From Tetrahymena thermophila SB210 (taxonomy: Eukaryota > Ciliophora > Oligohymenophorea > Hymenostomatida > Tetrahymenidae): a stretch of DNA of 64,000 nucleotides. The translations under genes were made by a program, and so were the position numbers. The stretch lies in assembly GCF_000189635.1 (NCBI RefSeq), contig NW_002476009.1:26319-90318 (forward strand). Reading direction: 5' to 3'. Below, in pieces: positions 1 to 12,475 of the stretch (position 1 is the first letter of the stretch; each line of letters opens with the position of its first letter). Below the pieces are notes generated by a model that had not been told where the DNA came from, did not search any database, and saw only the letters and a program-made list of their open reading frames with translations.

Positions 1-130
1 ACTTAAATGCTTCATAAATTGATAATTAAGTATAATCGTAGTATAATTTGTAATCTAGATCCTCCGTATCCATATAAGTCGAGCGACGATGGAAAAATGG
101 CATAATAATTAATTGCCATTCTTCATTTAA
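1..130. other. Possible exon edge of an off-window gene
   Basis: Bases ~45-125 are visibly richer in G+C than the flanking AT-rich DNA, as exons are elsewhere in this window. All readings are short: + frame 1 is open through it (contains DPPYPYKSSDDGKMA), + frame 3 is Gln/Ser-rich, and the minus strand is open from an ATG at 126. Strand and frame cannot be decided, so this is only a flag for a partial gene continuing to the left. Confidence 0.25.
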
Positions 131-1594
131 TTTATTTTTATTTTATTTTTTTCAATATTTTACCAATTTTTTATTTATTTATTTTTAAATTATTTTATTA
201 TCTTTTAGTTTTCTTATTTGATCATTTTTGGGTTTATTTTTTTTAAAACTTACAAGTTATTTTTATCTTTTTTTTACCATAATTAGATTTTTATTCCAAC
301 AAGTTTTTACAAATATTTGTCATATTTTCTATTGTTTGACATTAACACACCAATTTATTAATTTCCAAAATTTAAATGATAATAGAACAATTTTTCTATA
401 CTATTCCAATATCCTGTTTATTTACAAAAAATCTGATGTTAGTTTTTAAATTCTTTATTTCTTGAGAAACTCTTTAAAGTTAAAAATACATTTTATCTTA
501 TTAGTCAAAAAAACAAAGTTTAAAACCTTTTAAAATTAATTTGATTTACTTTTTACATTTTTAATACAGAAAGTATTTTTTCTATAAAAATTTAGAGAAG
601 AGTTTAAAGAGGAATATTTTTTTAAATCAAAATATGTCGTATTATAATATTTAAATTTTGTAAGCGATTAATTTATTGATTGATCTTGTATTTAATTTAA
701 AATTTACATTTTAGATAATATCATATGATTGTTTATTTATTTATTTAAAATTTTGAAAATATAATTTACACACACACACAACACAATCAATATATCATAA
801 TTTTAAAAAGAAAAGAACTAAAAGGGAAAAGTAGTCTTTTTTGAATTTAACAGAAAAAAAATGCTAAATGAATGAAAAGAGGTGTTGATAAAAAAAATTA
901 ATTAAATTTTAAAAATTAAAAAGGGTTCCTATAAATTAATTAAGTTAGATTTTTTATTTTTTTCAGTGAAACTTAAATTAGATGGGGAGAGCAAAAAAAT
1001 AACAAACAAACAAACAAATAATAAATGAATGAATGAATATAAAATAAATGAATTTTTTAAAATATTAAAAAAGATATGAAGAAGTAAATAAATTGTTGCT
1101 ATTAGGTAAATAAAAATAATGATATAGCTGTTTTTAAAGCAATTTATTGAAAATAAAAGGAAATAAAGATATATTTTTTCTGCCAAATATAAAAATTATT
1201 ACTAAATGAAATGGCTATAAATTGTCATCAACTTTATTAGGATTTATAGCTTTGTAAATCATTTAATAATAATAAGAATTGTTTGTTTCTTTAATTGTTT
1301 TCCTACAAAGAGACTGGAAAAGAATCAAAAGACCCCTAAATATCAAACAAAAAGTCATTATAATTTCTATTTATTAAAAAAAGAGGAAACAAAAATCAAG
1401 AAAACAAATATTAAGAAAACAACTAAATACCTATAAATTTTCAAGGTAAAAACAATAGAAAAAAAATAATAGAAAATACTATCTACTCAAACAAATACTT
1501 CAATAAATTCTGTAGGCTTCTCAGGAGATCCTAGTAATTTGAATCAAGTAAGTAAATCCCCTCAGATTTATACTAATTAAGACTTCTTCAGAGC
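131..1594. other. AT-rich intergenic / 5' flank
   Basis: No supported gene. It holds poly-T and poly-A tracts, a CA microsatellite near 770-783, AAAC and GAAT short repeats around 1000-1040, and an A-rich leader before the ATG at 1595. Short standard-code ORFs here have no protein-like composition. Confidence 0.6.
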
Positions 1595-2060
1595 ATGAAA
1601 TCAAATAATTCAACATCTTCATTAGAAGATAATCTTGAAGAGAATCTGGCTTCATCTTAATCATTAGCTCATTCTTAGGACATGAAAGAAAGATAAAATA
1701 TGGAAGCTTCTTCATAAAATAACCTTTCTAGCATATCTGAGGATAATAATCATGTTTGTACAGATTTAAAAAATTAATTGTTGAATTCTCCTAAGCCTAA
1801 TAAATCTAAATCGAAATCTAAAGCGCAATCTTTGGAGACATAAACTGAATAAGGTCTTCCCATGATAAGATCTTCACGTAAAATAAAGAAGGATTACAAA
1901 AATCTTTCTTTAGTTTCTAAATATGAAATGCAAGAATAGAATGAAACTTAAAATTCAGCAAGTAAAAAAAAAAAGGTAATAGGCTCATCTAATAAATCTA
2001 AGAAGAAGAGATAAGACTAAGAGAGCAGCTTAGGGTCAATTTAATAGACAGGGATGTAGC

Positions 2061-2096
<36 letters not shown>

Positions 2097-4155
2097 CTAG
2101 AAGTTAGCATACTGCTTCTTCCTAAAATTAAGCTAACCCTTATATTAGACAATTCAAAAATGCAGTCTTAGAGTCTATGTAAAAATGCAAGAGCTAATTA
2201 CCTCCAAAAATGCTTTCCTTCTTATAAAAGCAATCTTAAATCAACTTGAATACCGTTTCTAAGATAAATATTCGCTTGCCAAAAGATGAAGAGTACTCTG
2301 AATCAATAACTAACATCTAGTAGGTACTTTCAGAACAAGAAACCATTATTAAAGATTTAGTTGGAGCCTAGAATAATTAGTCTTTATTCGACTTCTTAAA
2401 TAAATAAAGGCACTCTAAAAAAGAATTATAGTACCGTCTTTAATATCTAGAGAGGTAAAAGCAAGAATAAATTAACAAGAGTAATATTGAATAGTTGAAG
2501 TAGAATCTTTAATATAAAATAAATCCTTAATTCATAAAAAGTGAATTAAAGAAGGAATTAAAAACTTTAAAGTAGTCAAGTAATCATCAATCCCACTCTG
2601 GTAAGGACTCTCCCTAGTCATTTACTAAGCACTCCTTTACTTCACATGTAAATAATAGTAAAGAAAGTAATTAAAGGGCTAGTTCTGAGATGGAAGCAGA
2701 AAATATTGAAGAAAATCTCTTAATTAAACAAAGTGCTGAAACATAAATATAATAAGATAATTCTGAGTAAGTTTCTGAAATTTGTGAAGATAATCTTATT
2801 AACAAAGACAACAATTTAGATTAGCAAATTTGTGATTTACCCAAATAAGAATTTAAAAGAAAATCATCTTCTCAGGCTTAAAAAAAGAAGCAAAATAATG
2901 AATAATAAGATGCTAACCAAGAAGTCAGCAACAAAGCTGTTGAAAATAAGGAAAGCACTTCTGCTAATTTCTTAGAAGAACAAAACTAAAATACTAAAAA
3001 ATAAACAAGCAGTACCTTTAATACGGCAACAAGTACTCCCACAGCTTCATAAATAAATATTAATCGTCCAAATTAAAATTAAACGCCTTAGTAAATAAAT
3101 TAAAAAATTAATCCCCATCATCAATTTTAGTATGGAAATATACCATATCAGAGATATCCTATGAAATAACAAATTTTCTACCCAAATCAACCTCACCCTG
3201 AGGGATATTATATGTATTATCCAACAGCTGCACCTGGATACCCTTATTAGAACCAGCATCCACATCCTCATTACAACTAACGCTTTTGGGATCGTAATGC
3301 ACTCCACACTGGTAAGCCTTATTAAAAAGCATCATATTAGAACTACGAAAACTAGATAGGTTTAGCTTAAAATTCTAATATTAACAATAATACAACGAAT
3401 AACGATTGTAACTCAACTGAATAAACAACCTCCTCCCTCTACTTAAGCGGAGATAACCAAGAAAATATTTATCATAATAGTCTATAGACAAGTGCAAATC
3501 ACCCCCATTACTAAAATATTGGTCTGAACATGAGCTTAACTCATCAATATAGCTAAGATCCTCAATCATTGTACAAAAGAGATTAGTAAGTATTACACAA
3601 TAGCTTGCGTCTGAATAGAAATAACTCTGTCCCTGCAAATTTTTATTAGCCTAACTTTACCCAACTTAACAATAACAATAATATTAATAATAACATTCCT
3701 TCATAACCATTTCCCATCCCTGATTACTAAAATAATCTAGGTGCCAATTTTTCTACTGACGTAAATGATTAGGCTAATAATGGAATCGACAATTACGGTA
3801 ACTAGCATCCAGGATATTATTGTACTTATAACAATGAAAAAGAATAACTAAATTGGTAATTGTGTTAATTGATTGATATTTATTTAATCACAATAAAAAA
3901 TTAATTAAATTTATATTTTTAATTTTTATTTAATTATTTTTAATTGAATCTTCAACTAAATTAATTTTTATTAAAAGCAACCTTTCTTAAAGAGATGAGT
4001 TCTTTAATGACTTAGATGATGCAATAGAAGACTCACTCTCAAATTTCAATATAAAAGCATGCTTTGGATCAAAAAAGAAAAAGGACTTATTTGATAATGA
4101 TCTTGAGATAGAAATGTAAGATAGATATAACTAAAACCTAACTGATTTTAATTGA
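1595..4155 (+). CDS. Gln/Asn-rich low-complexity protein, function unknown
   Basis: Two exons, 1595-3855 and 3978-4155, with a 122-nt GT..AG intron (3856-3977); 812 aa in the ciliate code. I do not recognise the family. The N-terminal part is Ser/Lys-rich with basic clusters. A run of 12 Gln follows (2057-2092, ten of them consecutive TAA codons). A Lys/Glu/Gln middle is probably coiled coil. Around residues 500-590 lies a Pro/Tyr/Gln/Asn-rich stretch with several YP and HP pairs, resembling prion-like domains. An Asn-rich tail and a short acidic last exon end in TGA. The start is the first ATG of this open frame; the upstream sequence is AT-rich leader. No membrane segment or catalytic motif is seen. 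An RNA-granule or scaffold role would be a guess from composition only. Confidence 0.8.
2057..2092 (+). repeat. TAA/CAA glutamine codon run
   Basis: TAG-CAA followed by ten TAA triplets inside the open frame, giving 12 consecutive glutamines. Under the standard code this would be a wall of stops; its presence in a long TGA-free frame is direct evidence for the reassigned code. Confidence 0.95.
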
Positions 4156-5682
4156 AATACAAAATATTCTCTTTTTCAACTATTTATTTTTTCCACTTTT
4201 AACCTTCACACATAAATAATATAAATACATATCCAAATAAACAAAAATAATAATAAATTTTACTCTTCTTATCTAATGATCACAGCTTAATTACCAAGGA
4301 TTTAGCACTGTAAATATCCATGAGATCCATTCAAACTTAAAATCTAATAAGTAAACAATCTTTTAAAATTATTCGAAATCATTTCAAAGACATCTTTAAG
4401 CTGATTTAATTCTAAATTTTGAAAATTTTGATTAGTTAAAACTAATTTCTTACACTTTTGGCTTTAATATATAAATAAATAAATAAACAAAATAAATAAA
4501 TTTATATAAATTTTTAAACATCTATAAAATAAAAAAATCACCCATTTTACCATCATATCCCTTAAATTACAATAAATTCCAAACAACATAACTCATTCTA
4601 AAAATGCGCTAATACTTTTAAATTGTCCATATTTTTATTTATATTTGTGATTATACTATTCAACATAACTGTATTATTTATATGTCTATAAATTGTGATT
4701 ATGTCAATAAAATTTTACTATTTTTAGAAATGTTTTTTATATTTAAAAGCAAATTAAATTAAAAAATAAATTATTATAAAATTTGCAATGCTCTAAGCAT
4801 TTTATTGATTTATTATTTTTTCAACTTAATTAATGTTCATAAAATCAAAAAAGTTAATGTATAAGCAAATGAGTTATGAAATTAGCAGTAGACTAAAATT
4901 TTTGCTCAGAAGATAAATATTATCTTAATGAAATATACTTATTTTTTTATAAATTTAATATTTTTCTTGGCAACAGATTTTAAAAATAAGCAAATCATTA
5001 ATCAAAATAACAAAAATTTAATCCTTTGATTAATTTTTTGTTAACTTGATCATACTCTCTGATATTCATTAATCAATCCTCTTTTGCAAAACTATATCTT
5101 AGCTGTAAATTTAAAAGTGTTATAATTTTAACTAAAAAAAAATAATCCCCCAAAATTACGAATTGGCTTATGGCTGATTTATTTTGTAATTAAAATTTAA
5201 TAAAGAAATACTTTATTGGCTTATATATTTGATTATTTTATTTAATCTCAATTTTTCATATTCTGATATTTGTAATTTGTAAGAATTAATAAGATTCTAA
5301 TTTGATTACAAAAATAAGAAGTTAGCATTCATTTGCCAAGCTAAACAATAAAAAAAAAAACATTTATAATTGTAAGTTAAACCGGTATTATTTTACATTA
5401 AAAAAATGACTTTTTTTGATTTTTATACAATATTATAATACTTTAATTAACTTTTTTCAATAATTTAAGCACAAATGTATTTAAAATTTTCATTTGTATG
5501 TTTTTATATCACCATATATTGAATACTTAGCAGTTTTAATCAGAAAGTGATTTGATTACAAAAATAAGATTAGAAATTAAAGTTTTGATTTTTAAATCCT
5601 TCATCAAAAAAGTTTTTAATAAACCAAATATACATTTGATAATATATTTATATTCAAAAATTACCATATAAAATTTATAAAA
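4156..5682. other. AT-rich intergenic region
   Basis: About 1.5 kb between two plus-strand genes. No gene is supported. A 20-bp sequence beginning atttgattac occurs twice (5300-5319 and 5550-5569). Slightly less AT-rich patches near 4280-4350 and 5040-5100 show no frame or RNA fold I can support. Confidence 0.6.
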
Positions 5683-7639
5683 ATGGAAAATATTAGCAAA
5701 AACAGAGAAATGATTATCAGTTTCACAGATATATCATTAAAATATAAATAAAAAAAATAGAGTTTGATTAAAAAATCTCTAATTGAAAATAAATACATAT
5801 TAAAACAAGTTTCAGGATACTTTAGAAAAGGTATAAATGCTATTCTTGGAAGTTCCGGTGCAGGAAAAACCTCTCTATTAAATGTTATTGCTAAAAGAAT
5901 CTAGTAAAATAATTAATAATTAAGTAAAAAATACGTAAATTAATGAATAAAATTAAAATAGAAATAGTCATAACACAGAATTAGAAGGATAAATACAAAT
6001 TAATAACAGAAGCTACAATTATTCTTAATTCAATAACTTAGCTGGTTATGTTATGCAGGATGATTATTTGCTTCCAACTCTTACTGTTAAAGAATACTTC
6101 TAATTTGCTGCAGATATGAAATTATCAATTCCAGACAAAGATAAATTTGAAAAAGTTATCAACTTAATTTAAAAACTTTAACTTACAAACTGCTAAAACA
6201 CTCTTATTGGTAATGTAATGACAAAAGGAATTTCAGGTAATTTTGCTTCTATCATATTTTTTTTTTTAATTTTAATCTGTATTAGGTGGAGAAAGAAAAA
6301 GATGCTCTATTGGAATCGAATTGCTCGGTGAGCCTTAGATTCTTGTGCTAGATGAGCCAACTAGTGGATTAGATTCCTTCACTTCCTACAGATTAATTTG
6401 TTTACTGAAAAGTATTGCAGAAAGGGATAACTGCACTATTATTTTTACTATTCACTAACCTTCATCAGATATATGGAATTTATTTGATAGAGTTTGCCTC
6501 CTTGCAGATGGGAAGTTTGTATATCAAGGAAAAAGAGAGAATATTATTGAATACTTTAACACAATAAACTTTAAATGCCCAAGATATAGTAACCCTGCAG
6601 ACTATTTCATCAGCTTAATAAGTGAAATTGGAGAACAATCAACAAATAGATTTAAATATTTAACAAATTAGTATTCTTAACAATTGGAATAAAATGTAAA
6701 TGAAACTATACTGAAGCTAAATTCAAATAATTTAACATAAATTAACTTTGTTGCTTCAATAAATAAAATAAATAGAATTTCATAGCATTACATGCTTAAA
6801 AAACTACTTCTTAGGTAAATAAAACTATTAAGTAGAAATAAAATAATGATATATGCCAGATTTATGCAAGTGATAATTATGAGCTTATTTACAGGAGCAG
6901 TCTATTTTAATTTAAGTAGAGATTATAATTCTTATACAGACTCTTATAATATAGCTATTTTCTTATATGTAATTATGCTTGGTTAATTTAGCTAAAGTGA
7001 AACCCCATAAGTAATCAACTTTTCTGCAGAGCGCCCTGTTTATTTAAAAGAAGTGAACTAAAACCTTTACACAACAGGAGCATACTTTCTTTCTAAAATT
7101 ATACCTGAAATAGTTACATGTTCTATTTTTCCTATAATCATGGGTCTTATTGTTTACTGGATGGTAGGAATGACGAGTATATTCTTATTTATTTTTTATA
7201 AGCAATAATTAACAATTTTTATTAAACCAAATAAATAGCTTCTGCTTTCCCTTTTTATTTGCTAGTTTATATCCTTTAGTCAAATGTAGGTAATTCATTT
7301 GGAATACTCTCTGGGTCAATTTTTGAATAACCTAAAGTAGCAATTTCTTTTGCCACTACTTTCTTAATACCATAGCTATTATTTGGTGGATTATTCAAAA
7401 ATAGGAATGATTATTCTTCTTGGATAGGGTGGATTTAATATATCACACCCACATTTTATGCATTTAATGCAGCTGCAGTAAATGAGTTCGAATAAACAAA
7501 TTTCCTATACAATCCTATTCTATACTTAAATCTAGATTTAAACAAATGGGTTTGTGTGGGTATGCTTGCTACGCTCTATATTTTATTTAACTTTATAGCA
7601 TTTTTAATATTATCTTTTAAAAAGAAGAATTTATAATGA
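5683..7639 (+). CDS. ABC transporter, ABCG/White-type half-transporter
   Basis: Four exons: 5683-5903, 5962-6236, 6286-7176, 7239-7639; introns of 58, 49 and 62 nt; 595 aa, the usual size for an ABCG half-transporter. The nucleotide-binding domain comes first: Walker A GSSGAGKTS (~56-64), signature ISGGERKR (~165), Walker B with D-loop VLDEPTSGLDS (~183-193), and H-loop TIHQP (~220). The second half holds about six hydrophobic helices, starting near FMQVIIMSLFTGAVYF and ending in LYILFNFIAFLILSF before a Lys-rich tail. This reverse NBD-then-membrane order defines the ABCG family. It should work as a dimer exporting lipids or small hydrophobic molecules with ATP; the substrate cannot be read from the sequence. 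The intron phases restore the motif frame exactly, which supports the splice sites. It is convergent with the protease gene starting at 7830. Confidence 0.96.
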
Positions 7640-7829
7640 ATTTAATGTGTTAATTTAATATAATTAATCTTTGTATTAACTTTATTTACTTATGCTTATT
7701 TTATCATACTAATTTATTTTTTTAAAATACTATTTAAAGTAAACCCATAGAATAAAAAGTTTTTTTCAAGATTTTTTGGATAAATGTAATAATTTTATTT
7801 ATATATTTACTTATAAAAACATAGAATTT

Positions 7830-9399
7830 TCAAAAACTATTTTTAAATTTATATAATAATCCAAATACAATGATTATTGCAGCAGAGATTAAAGTTAATC
7901 TTATAATAAGATTATTTTACTCTTTTATATACTAATTAGAATTTGGAGGTGTGGAAACAGACTAAGCCAACCCTTTTAAATTAAATAAAATTAAAGATTA
8001 ACAAAATCTAAAATGTAAAACTAGTAAGTAATTGATTGTTGTTTACCAACAGTTTTGTCTTAGTAAGAGAAAATTGAAACAAATCTCCTCATGAAAACAT
8101 CTCCTAAAATGAATTAAATATCCATTTCCATGAGAGGTTAAACTCCTATTACGCAAATTCCACTAACATTAATTACATAAAATTCAGAAGGTATAGAATA
8201 GTTTCTATCGACTCCTTAGCTATCGGTAATTGTAAAGGTAAGATCAGGTAATTTTGTACCACATTACACTCTATAAAATCTAGTACCAGCATAAATTGTA
8301 GATATCTCGAAATTTTATCTTAAAATACCTATAAAATCACTAAAGTAGTCGTTTCTTATTGCAATCAATGATGTACCAGAGTCAACAATTGCAAAATTGG
8401 CTTCTTTCTATAACTCCATGTTATCTTCTCCGATTGATACAGACTTTAGAGAAAATACCCATCTCTAACTGGAATTTTGTTATCCGTTTAATAAAACTGG
8501 GTGATAAAAAACTTATGAAGGGTCAGCAACCTTAGTTTCATCAAAACCTCCAAAAACTAGTTCAGACCCATTTTAATCAAAATCTAGATAAAAGCTAAAC
8601 TCCTCCTTATCTATAAGGCCCTATTAATATAGCTTGCTTACAAATGAAACATTATCTTTATTTGATGAATCATAAATTCCTAAACCCATCAAACCATCAG
8701 ACTTTTAATTTTAATTGATAATATTTAAATTAAAATTTTTAAAGTTAATTAAATCCAACCTTTAAATTATCACTATTTTTTGTTTCTTAAACAAGTAAGA
8801 GAGAATTAATAACTTGACCTAATCCATCTATGCCTACAGGAACATTAGCAATAAAACCTCCTACTGAAGATCCATCTCCATAAGCTACTTATGTATAATT
8901 GTTAGTTATTTCACATTCATCACTAGTATTACAATCGTAATAGTTGTTGTATCCTGCTTACTTTTTTAATTATTAAAATGATTTTTCATTAATTCAATTT
9001 AATTGAGCCATAAATCTTAATTAATTAAGGTAAATTTTCAAAAATGTATTCAAAATTTTAGCTTTTTTGAAGCTTTTCAGTAGTTTTTATTAGTTTATAC
9101 TGGCTTTAATTAGGAATGAGGATTTATGGCATTTTTTAAAAATTTACCCTGCAAGTGGGACAATTTTTGCTTGTTAACCAAAGCAAATTTGATCCTGAGT
9201 CGAAATCTACAGAAAACTTTTGCTTATTTTTTCCAACTTCTATTTCTCCTGCATACATAAAGTTGTTAAAATTAACTAAAGGATCTATAGCTTAGTTTTC
9301 GTTATCAACAATAATTTTCTTTTTAATAGGTATTTTTACAATATTACAATAAGAATATTGTAAAACAATAAGAGCCAATAGTAAGTATGCAAACCTCAT
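7830..9399 (-). CDS. Membrane-anchored pepsin-family aspartyl protease, array copy 1
   Basis: Exons on the minus strand: 9399-9148, 8960-8760, 8701-8047, 7972-7830; 416 aa. It starts with a signal peptide (MRFAYLLLALIVLQYSYC). The first catalytic motif is DSGSNLLWL (Asp67), followed by paired cysteines (CPTC, DC, EC); the second is IVDSGTSL (Asp258). The flap region is AYGDGSSVGG. The domain ends with ILGDVFMRRFVSIF, typical of family A1. A short linker and a final exon encode one hydrophobic helix (LTLISAAIIIVFGLLYKF), so the enzyme is predicted to be anchored with its active site in the lumen or outside. Exon 2 is 201 nt, as in the other three copies; exon 3 is 655 nt against 658. It is the most diverged copy. 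Secretory, phagosomal or surface proteolysis is inferred from the family. Confidence 0.94.
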
Positions 9400-10405
9400 A
9401 GCACTGTCTTATTTATTAATATTTTATCAATTATTTATTTTTTTAATTATTGATAAAATTGCTTTTTTCCTAACTCATAAAATCATTTGGTGATTAGAAA
9501 ATATAATAAATAGTTCTTGTTAAACAAAAAGCTTCTTATCAATAGGAATTTTAGTTTATAAAAAGCTTTTAGGAAATTTAAATTAATTTTTCTAAAATGT
9601 ACATAATTTACAGCTATTATAAACAAATTCTTTTATTTATATCTTTTTATTAAGTATCTTGTCAACTTTTATTCTTCAATCATTTTCAAAAGAAATACAG
9701 TAAAAATTTTCATATTGAGTATTCTTAATTCTTAATTTAAAAGAGAGTTATTAATTTAAAAAAATTATTATTTAAAGAGGGTAAAATTATCATTTCTGAC
9801 AAAAGAAATTTACTTTTACAATAAAAAATTAGCCTTAGTTTCTATTATAATTTACTTGTTTAAATTCTTTTACAATAATATCAAATTAAAGATAATTTAT
9901 AAAAATTAAATCATTAAAATTTTTAAAATTCCTTCAATTCTTTCATTTTTTTATTACTTCATTTTTATGTAAAAAAACATTTTTAAAATTTTATTAGAAA
10001 TTGTTTTTCATCTTATTAATTTATAAATAAAATATTTTATATTACTTAAATATGCTAATTCAAATAAAATTAATCTTAAATTACAAGATAATAGAGATTA
10101 AAAAGATATTTTGGTAGCCACCTTCAATTTTTAATTAATATTTGCCAATAAATATTGATAATAAAAACAAATGATCAGTAAAATAAAGTTATAATTTACA
10201 ATCTAAATCTAATATATTAAAATGAAAAATGATAGCAACAAATATGAAATAACTATAATATTAAAAAATATGTCAGTATAAAGTTGAAAAGTCAACTGTA
10301 TTAACCGTTTAATTTAGTTTGAAAGATAAAAAAAATAGTTTAAACATATATTTTTATAAAAATACAATTTATTTATAATAAGTAACTATATTATTTAGTA
10401 TAAAA
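9400..10405. other. Intergenic spacer between protease copies 1 and 2
   Basis: About 1 kb of AT-rich DNA holding the 5' flank of copy 1 and the 3' flank of copy 2. I see no gene, RNA or strong repeat. Confidence 0.6.
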
Positions 10406-11892
10406 TCACTTTCTTAAAGCTCTTAATGTTAAGAAAATAAGACCAGCTAAAGCAACTAAACCTATAGCTAAAAGAGCTAAATGACCATTTCTATGATTTT
10501 TGGTTACAACAGCAGAAGCAGGGTTTGCAACTGATACAGAAAGACCTGTTTTAAATTTTAAGAAGAAAAAAAATGTTTATTTTGAAAAATGCTAATTGAA
10601 ATTTACCCATAGAGAGGCTAGTATAATCAAATACAGAAACGAATCTTCTCATGAAAACATCACCCAACAAGAATTGTAAATCGCCTGTAACTGAGTTACC
10701 TTGAATTCCAAGAATGCAAGTTCCACTTTAATTAAGGATATAGAAAGAGGATGGAAGTGAGTAGTTTCTATCAACACCGTTAACATCGGTAAGAGTGAAA
10801 GTTAAATCAGGTAAAGTAGTACCACATTTAACTGAATAGAAAACAGATAATCCTTAAAAAATAGGGTTAAGTTTAGTGATTGTTTTGAGATAGTTAATCC
10901 ATTCTTTGTAAATGTCATTTCTAATGTAAGCTAAACTAGTACCAGAATCAACAATACCAGTATTTTATGAAGTCATTGGGATTTATTTGTTTCCGAAAGA
11001 GATAGATTTAAAAGCTACTCTCCATCTCTAGCTATCATCAGTTCTACCATTAAGGACAAGAGGATGATAGTAAATTTCTGAGGGGTTAGCAAGTTTACTT
11101 TCATCAACACCTCCAATAGTAAGTTCAGACTCAGTTTTACCAAAACCAAGATAGAAACTGAACTAACTCTTAGTAATTAATCCTTGTTTAAAAAGTTAAT
11201 TAACAAAAGCAACATTACCAGTGTTATTTTCATCGTAGACACCGAGACCCATCAAACCATCGGCCTATAGATTAGAAACATAAAATTAAAAATCAATTTA
11301 CTTAAATAAAAATAATTAGTTTTTTAAGTTTGAATATTTTACTTGTAAATTTCCATTTCTGATTGATTGTTCAACAAGAAGGAGAGCTTCAGTAACTGGA
11401 GCAATTCCTGCAATACTAACTGGAACCTTAGCAATATGTCCCTTAACACCTGATCCATCTCCATATGTAACTTAAGCAGGAGTAGTTGTTAAAGTGCAAC
11501 CATCTTCTGGAGTACAGTCATAACTGTGCTTATATCCGTCTTTCTATTATTTATTTATTTAAATAAAAAATTATAATTAAAATTCTTTTTCAATCAAATA
11601 ACAAAATTACGACACAGGAAGGGCAGTTCTTACTGGTTAACCATAAAAGATTAGAGCCAGAGTCAAAGTCAACAGTGTATGTTTATTTTGAATTTCCAAC
11701 CTCAATATTACCTGAATACATATATTGGTCATGATTAATTAACTAAGCAACAGCAACTTATTAATCATCGTCTAAGAAGCTACCGTTGGTTTCAGTCTCA
11801 GGAATTCTCTTCTCAATAGGAATTTTTATAACTTGAGAAGTAGCAAGGTTTAATGCTACTAAAACAAAAATCAAAGATCCGATTTTATTCAT
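10406..11892 (-). CDS. Membrane-anchored pepsin-family aspartyl protease, array copy 2
   Basis: Exons: 11892-11611, 11543-11343, 11264-10607, 10545-10406; 426 aa. Signal peptide MNKIGSLIFVLVALNLATSQ is followed by a prosegment-like stretch containing IPIEKR and an acidic LDDD patch. The first active site is DSGSNLLWL (Asp77) and the second is IVDSGTSL (Asp267). The WLTSKNCPSC and YDC cysteines are kept. The flap is TYGDGSGV. The domain closes with LLGDVFMRRFVSVFDY. The last exon encodes GLSVSVANPAS, a short linker and a hydrophobic helix ending in RALRK and TGA. Intron phases (0, 0, 1) match the other copies exactly. Thr in the first motif is replaced by Ser (DSGS), as in copy 1, a change tolerated in A1 enzymes. 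An endosomal, lysosomal or surface cathepsin-D-like role is inferred. Confidence 0.96.
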
Positions 11893-11957
11893 TTATTTTT
11901 TTATAATTTACTTAATATTTTCTTAAATATTTACTATAAATCAAAAACCTTATTGAA

Positions 11958-11978
11958 ATAAGCCCTTAAAGGGCTTGC
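11958..11978. repeat. Short inverted repeat upstream of protease copy 2
   Basis: Two 7-base arms (AAGCCCT and AGGGCTT) around three bases, about 70 bp upstream of the copy 2 ATG. Its GC content is unusual for this spacer. It could be a protein-binding site or simply chance; no matching element was seen before the other copies. Confidence 0.5.
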
Positions 11979-12370
11979 TATAAATTCTTTTCTAAATTAG
12001 ACTGAAATTTCTTTTATATTAATATTTATTGATATTATAATCGAAAATTAAATGGATATTTTTAGAAAGTCACCATGTATTTATTTTCACAAAAATATCA
12101 TCTTTTAAACAATTATTCAATAATGAAGTTCTACTTTTTGAGATATAAACATTTTTTCGGTTTAAATACAGATAAATTACTATTTTTTAGTTTATTTATT
12201 ATAGTAATTATTATTAAATTTTTTAAAATATATGAAATATTTAGTAATACTTGAGTAATTAAATCAAAACATTACAGCAAATTAACAATTATTTTAAATA
12301 AATACATTATAATTTTTAAATTTATTTGACCTAATAAAATAATAATAAAAATTATTTACAATAATTTTAT

Positions 12371-12475
12371 ATGCCTAAATAAATAGTCTAAATACAAAAA
12401 ATATCTGAAAATTACAATAATTATGTGCTTAAATAAATAATGTAAATACAAAAAATATCTGAAAATCACACAATT
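12371..12475. repeat. ~52-bp imperfect direct repeat, two copies
   Basis: Units 12371-12422 and 12423-12475 share a common core (aaatacaaaaaatatctgaa) and similar flanks (taaataaat upstream, acaatt downstream). It is a local tandem duplication in the spacer between protease copies 2 and 3; no function is evident. Confidence 0.8.

Noticed and set aside
1548-1581. GTAAGT..AAG stretch that could be a 34-nt intron upstream of the first gene
   Set aside because: Shorter than any other intron in the window and not needed; the frame from the ATG at 1595 is self-sufficient.
3047-3638. Two minus-strand ORFs of ~85 codons
   Set aside because: Antisense to the Gln/Asn-rich gene at 1595-4155, which is open throughout in the ciliate code.
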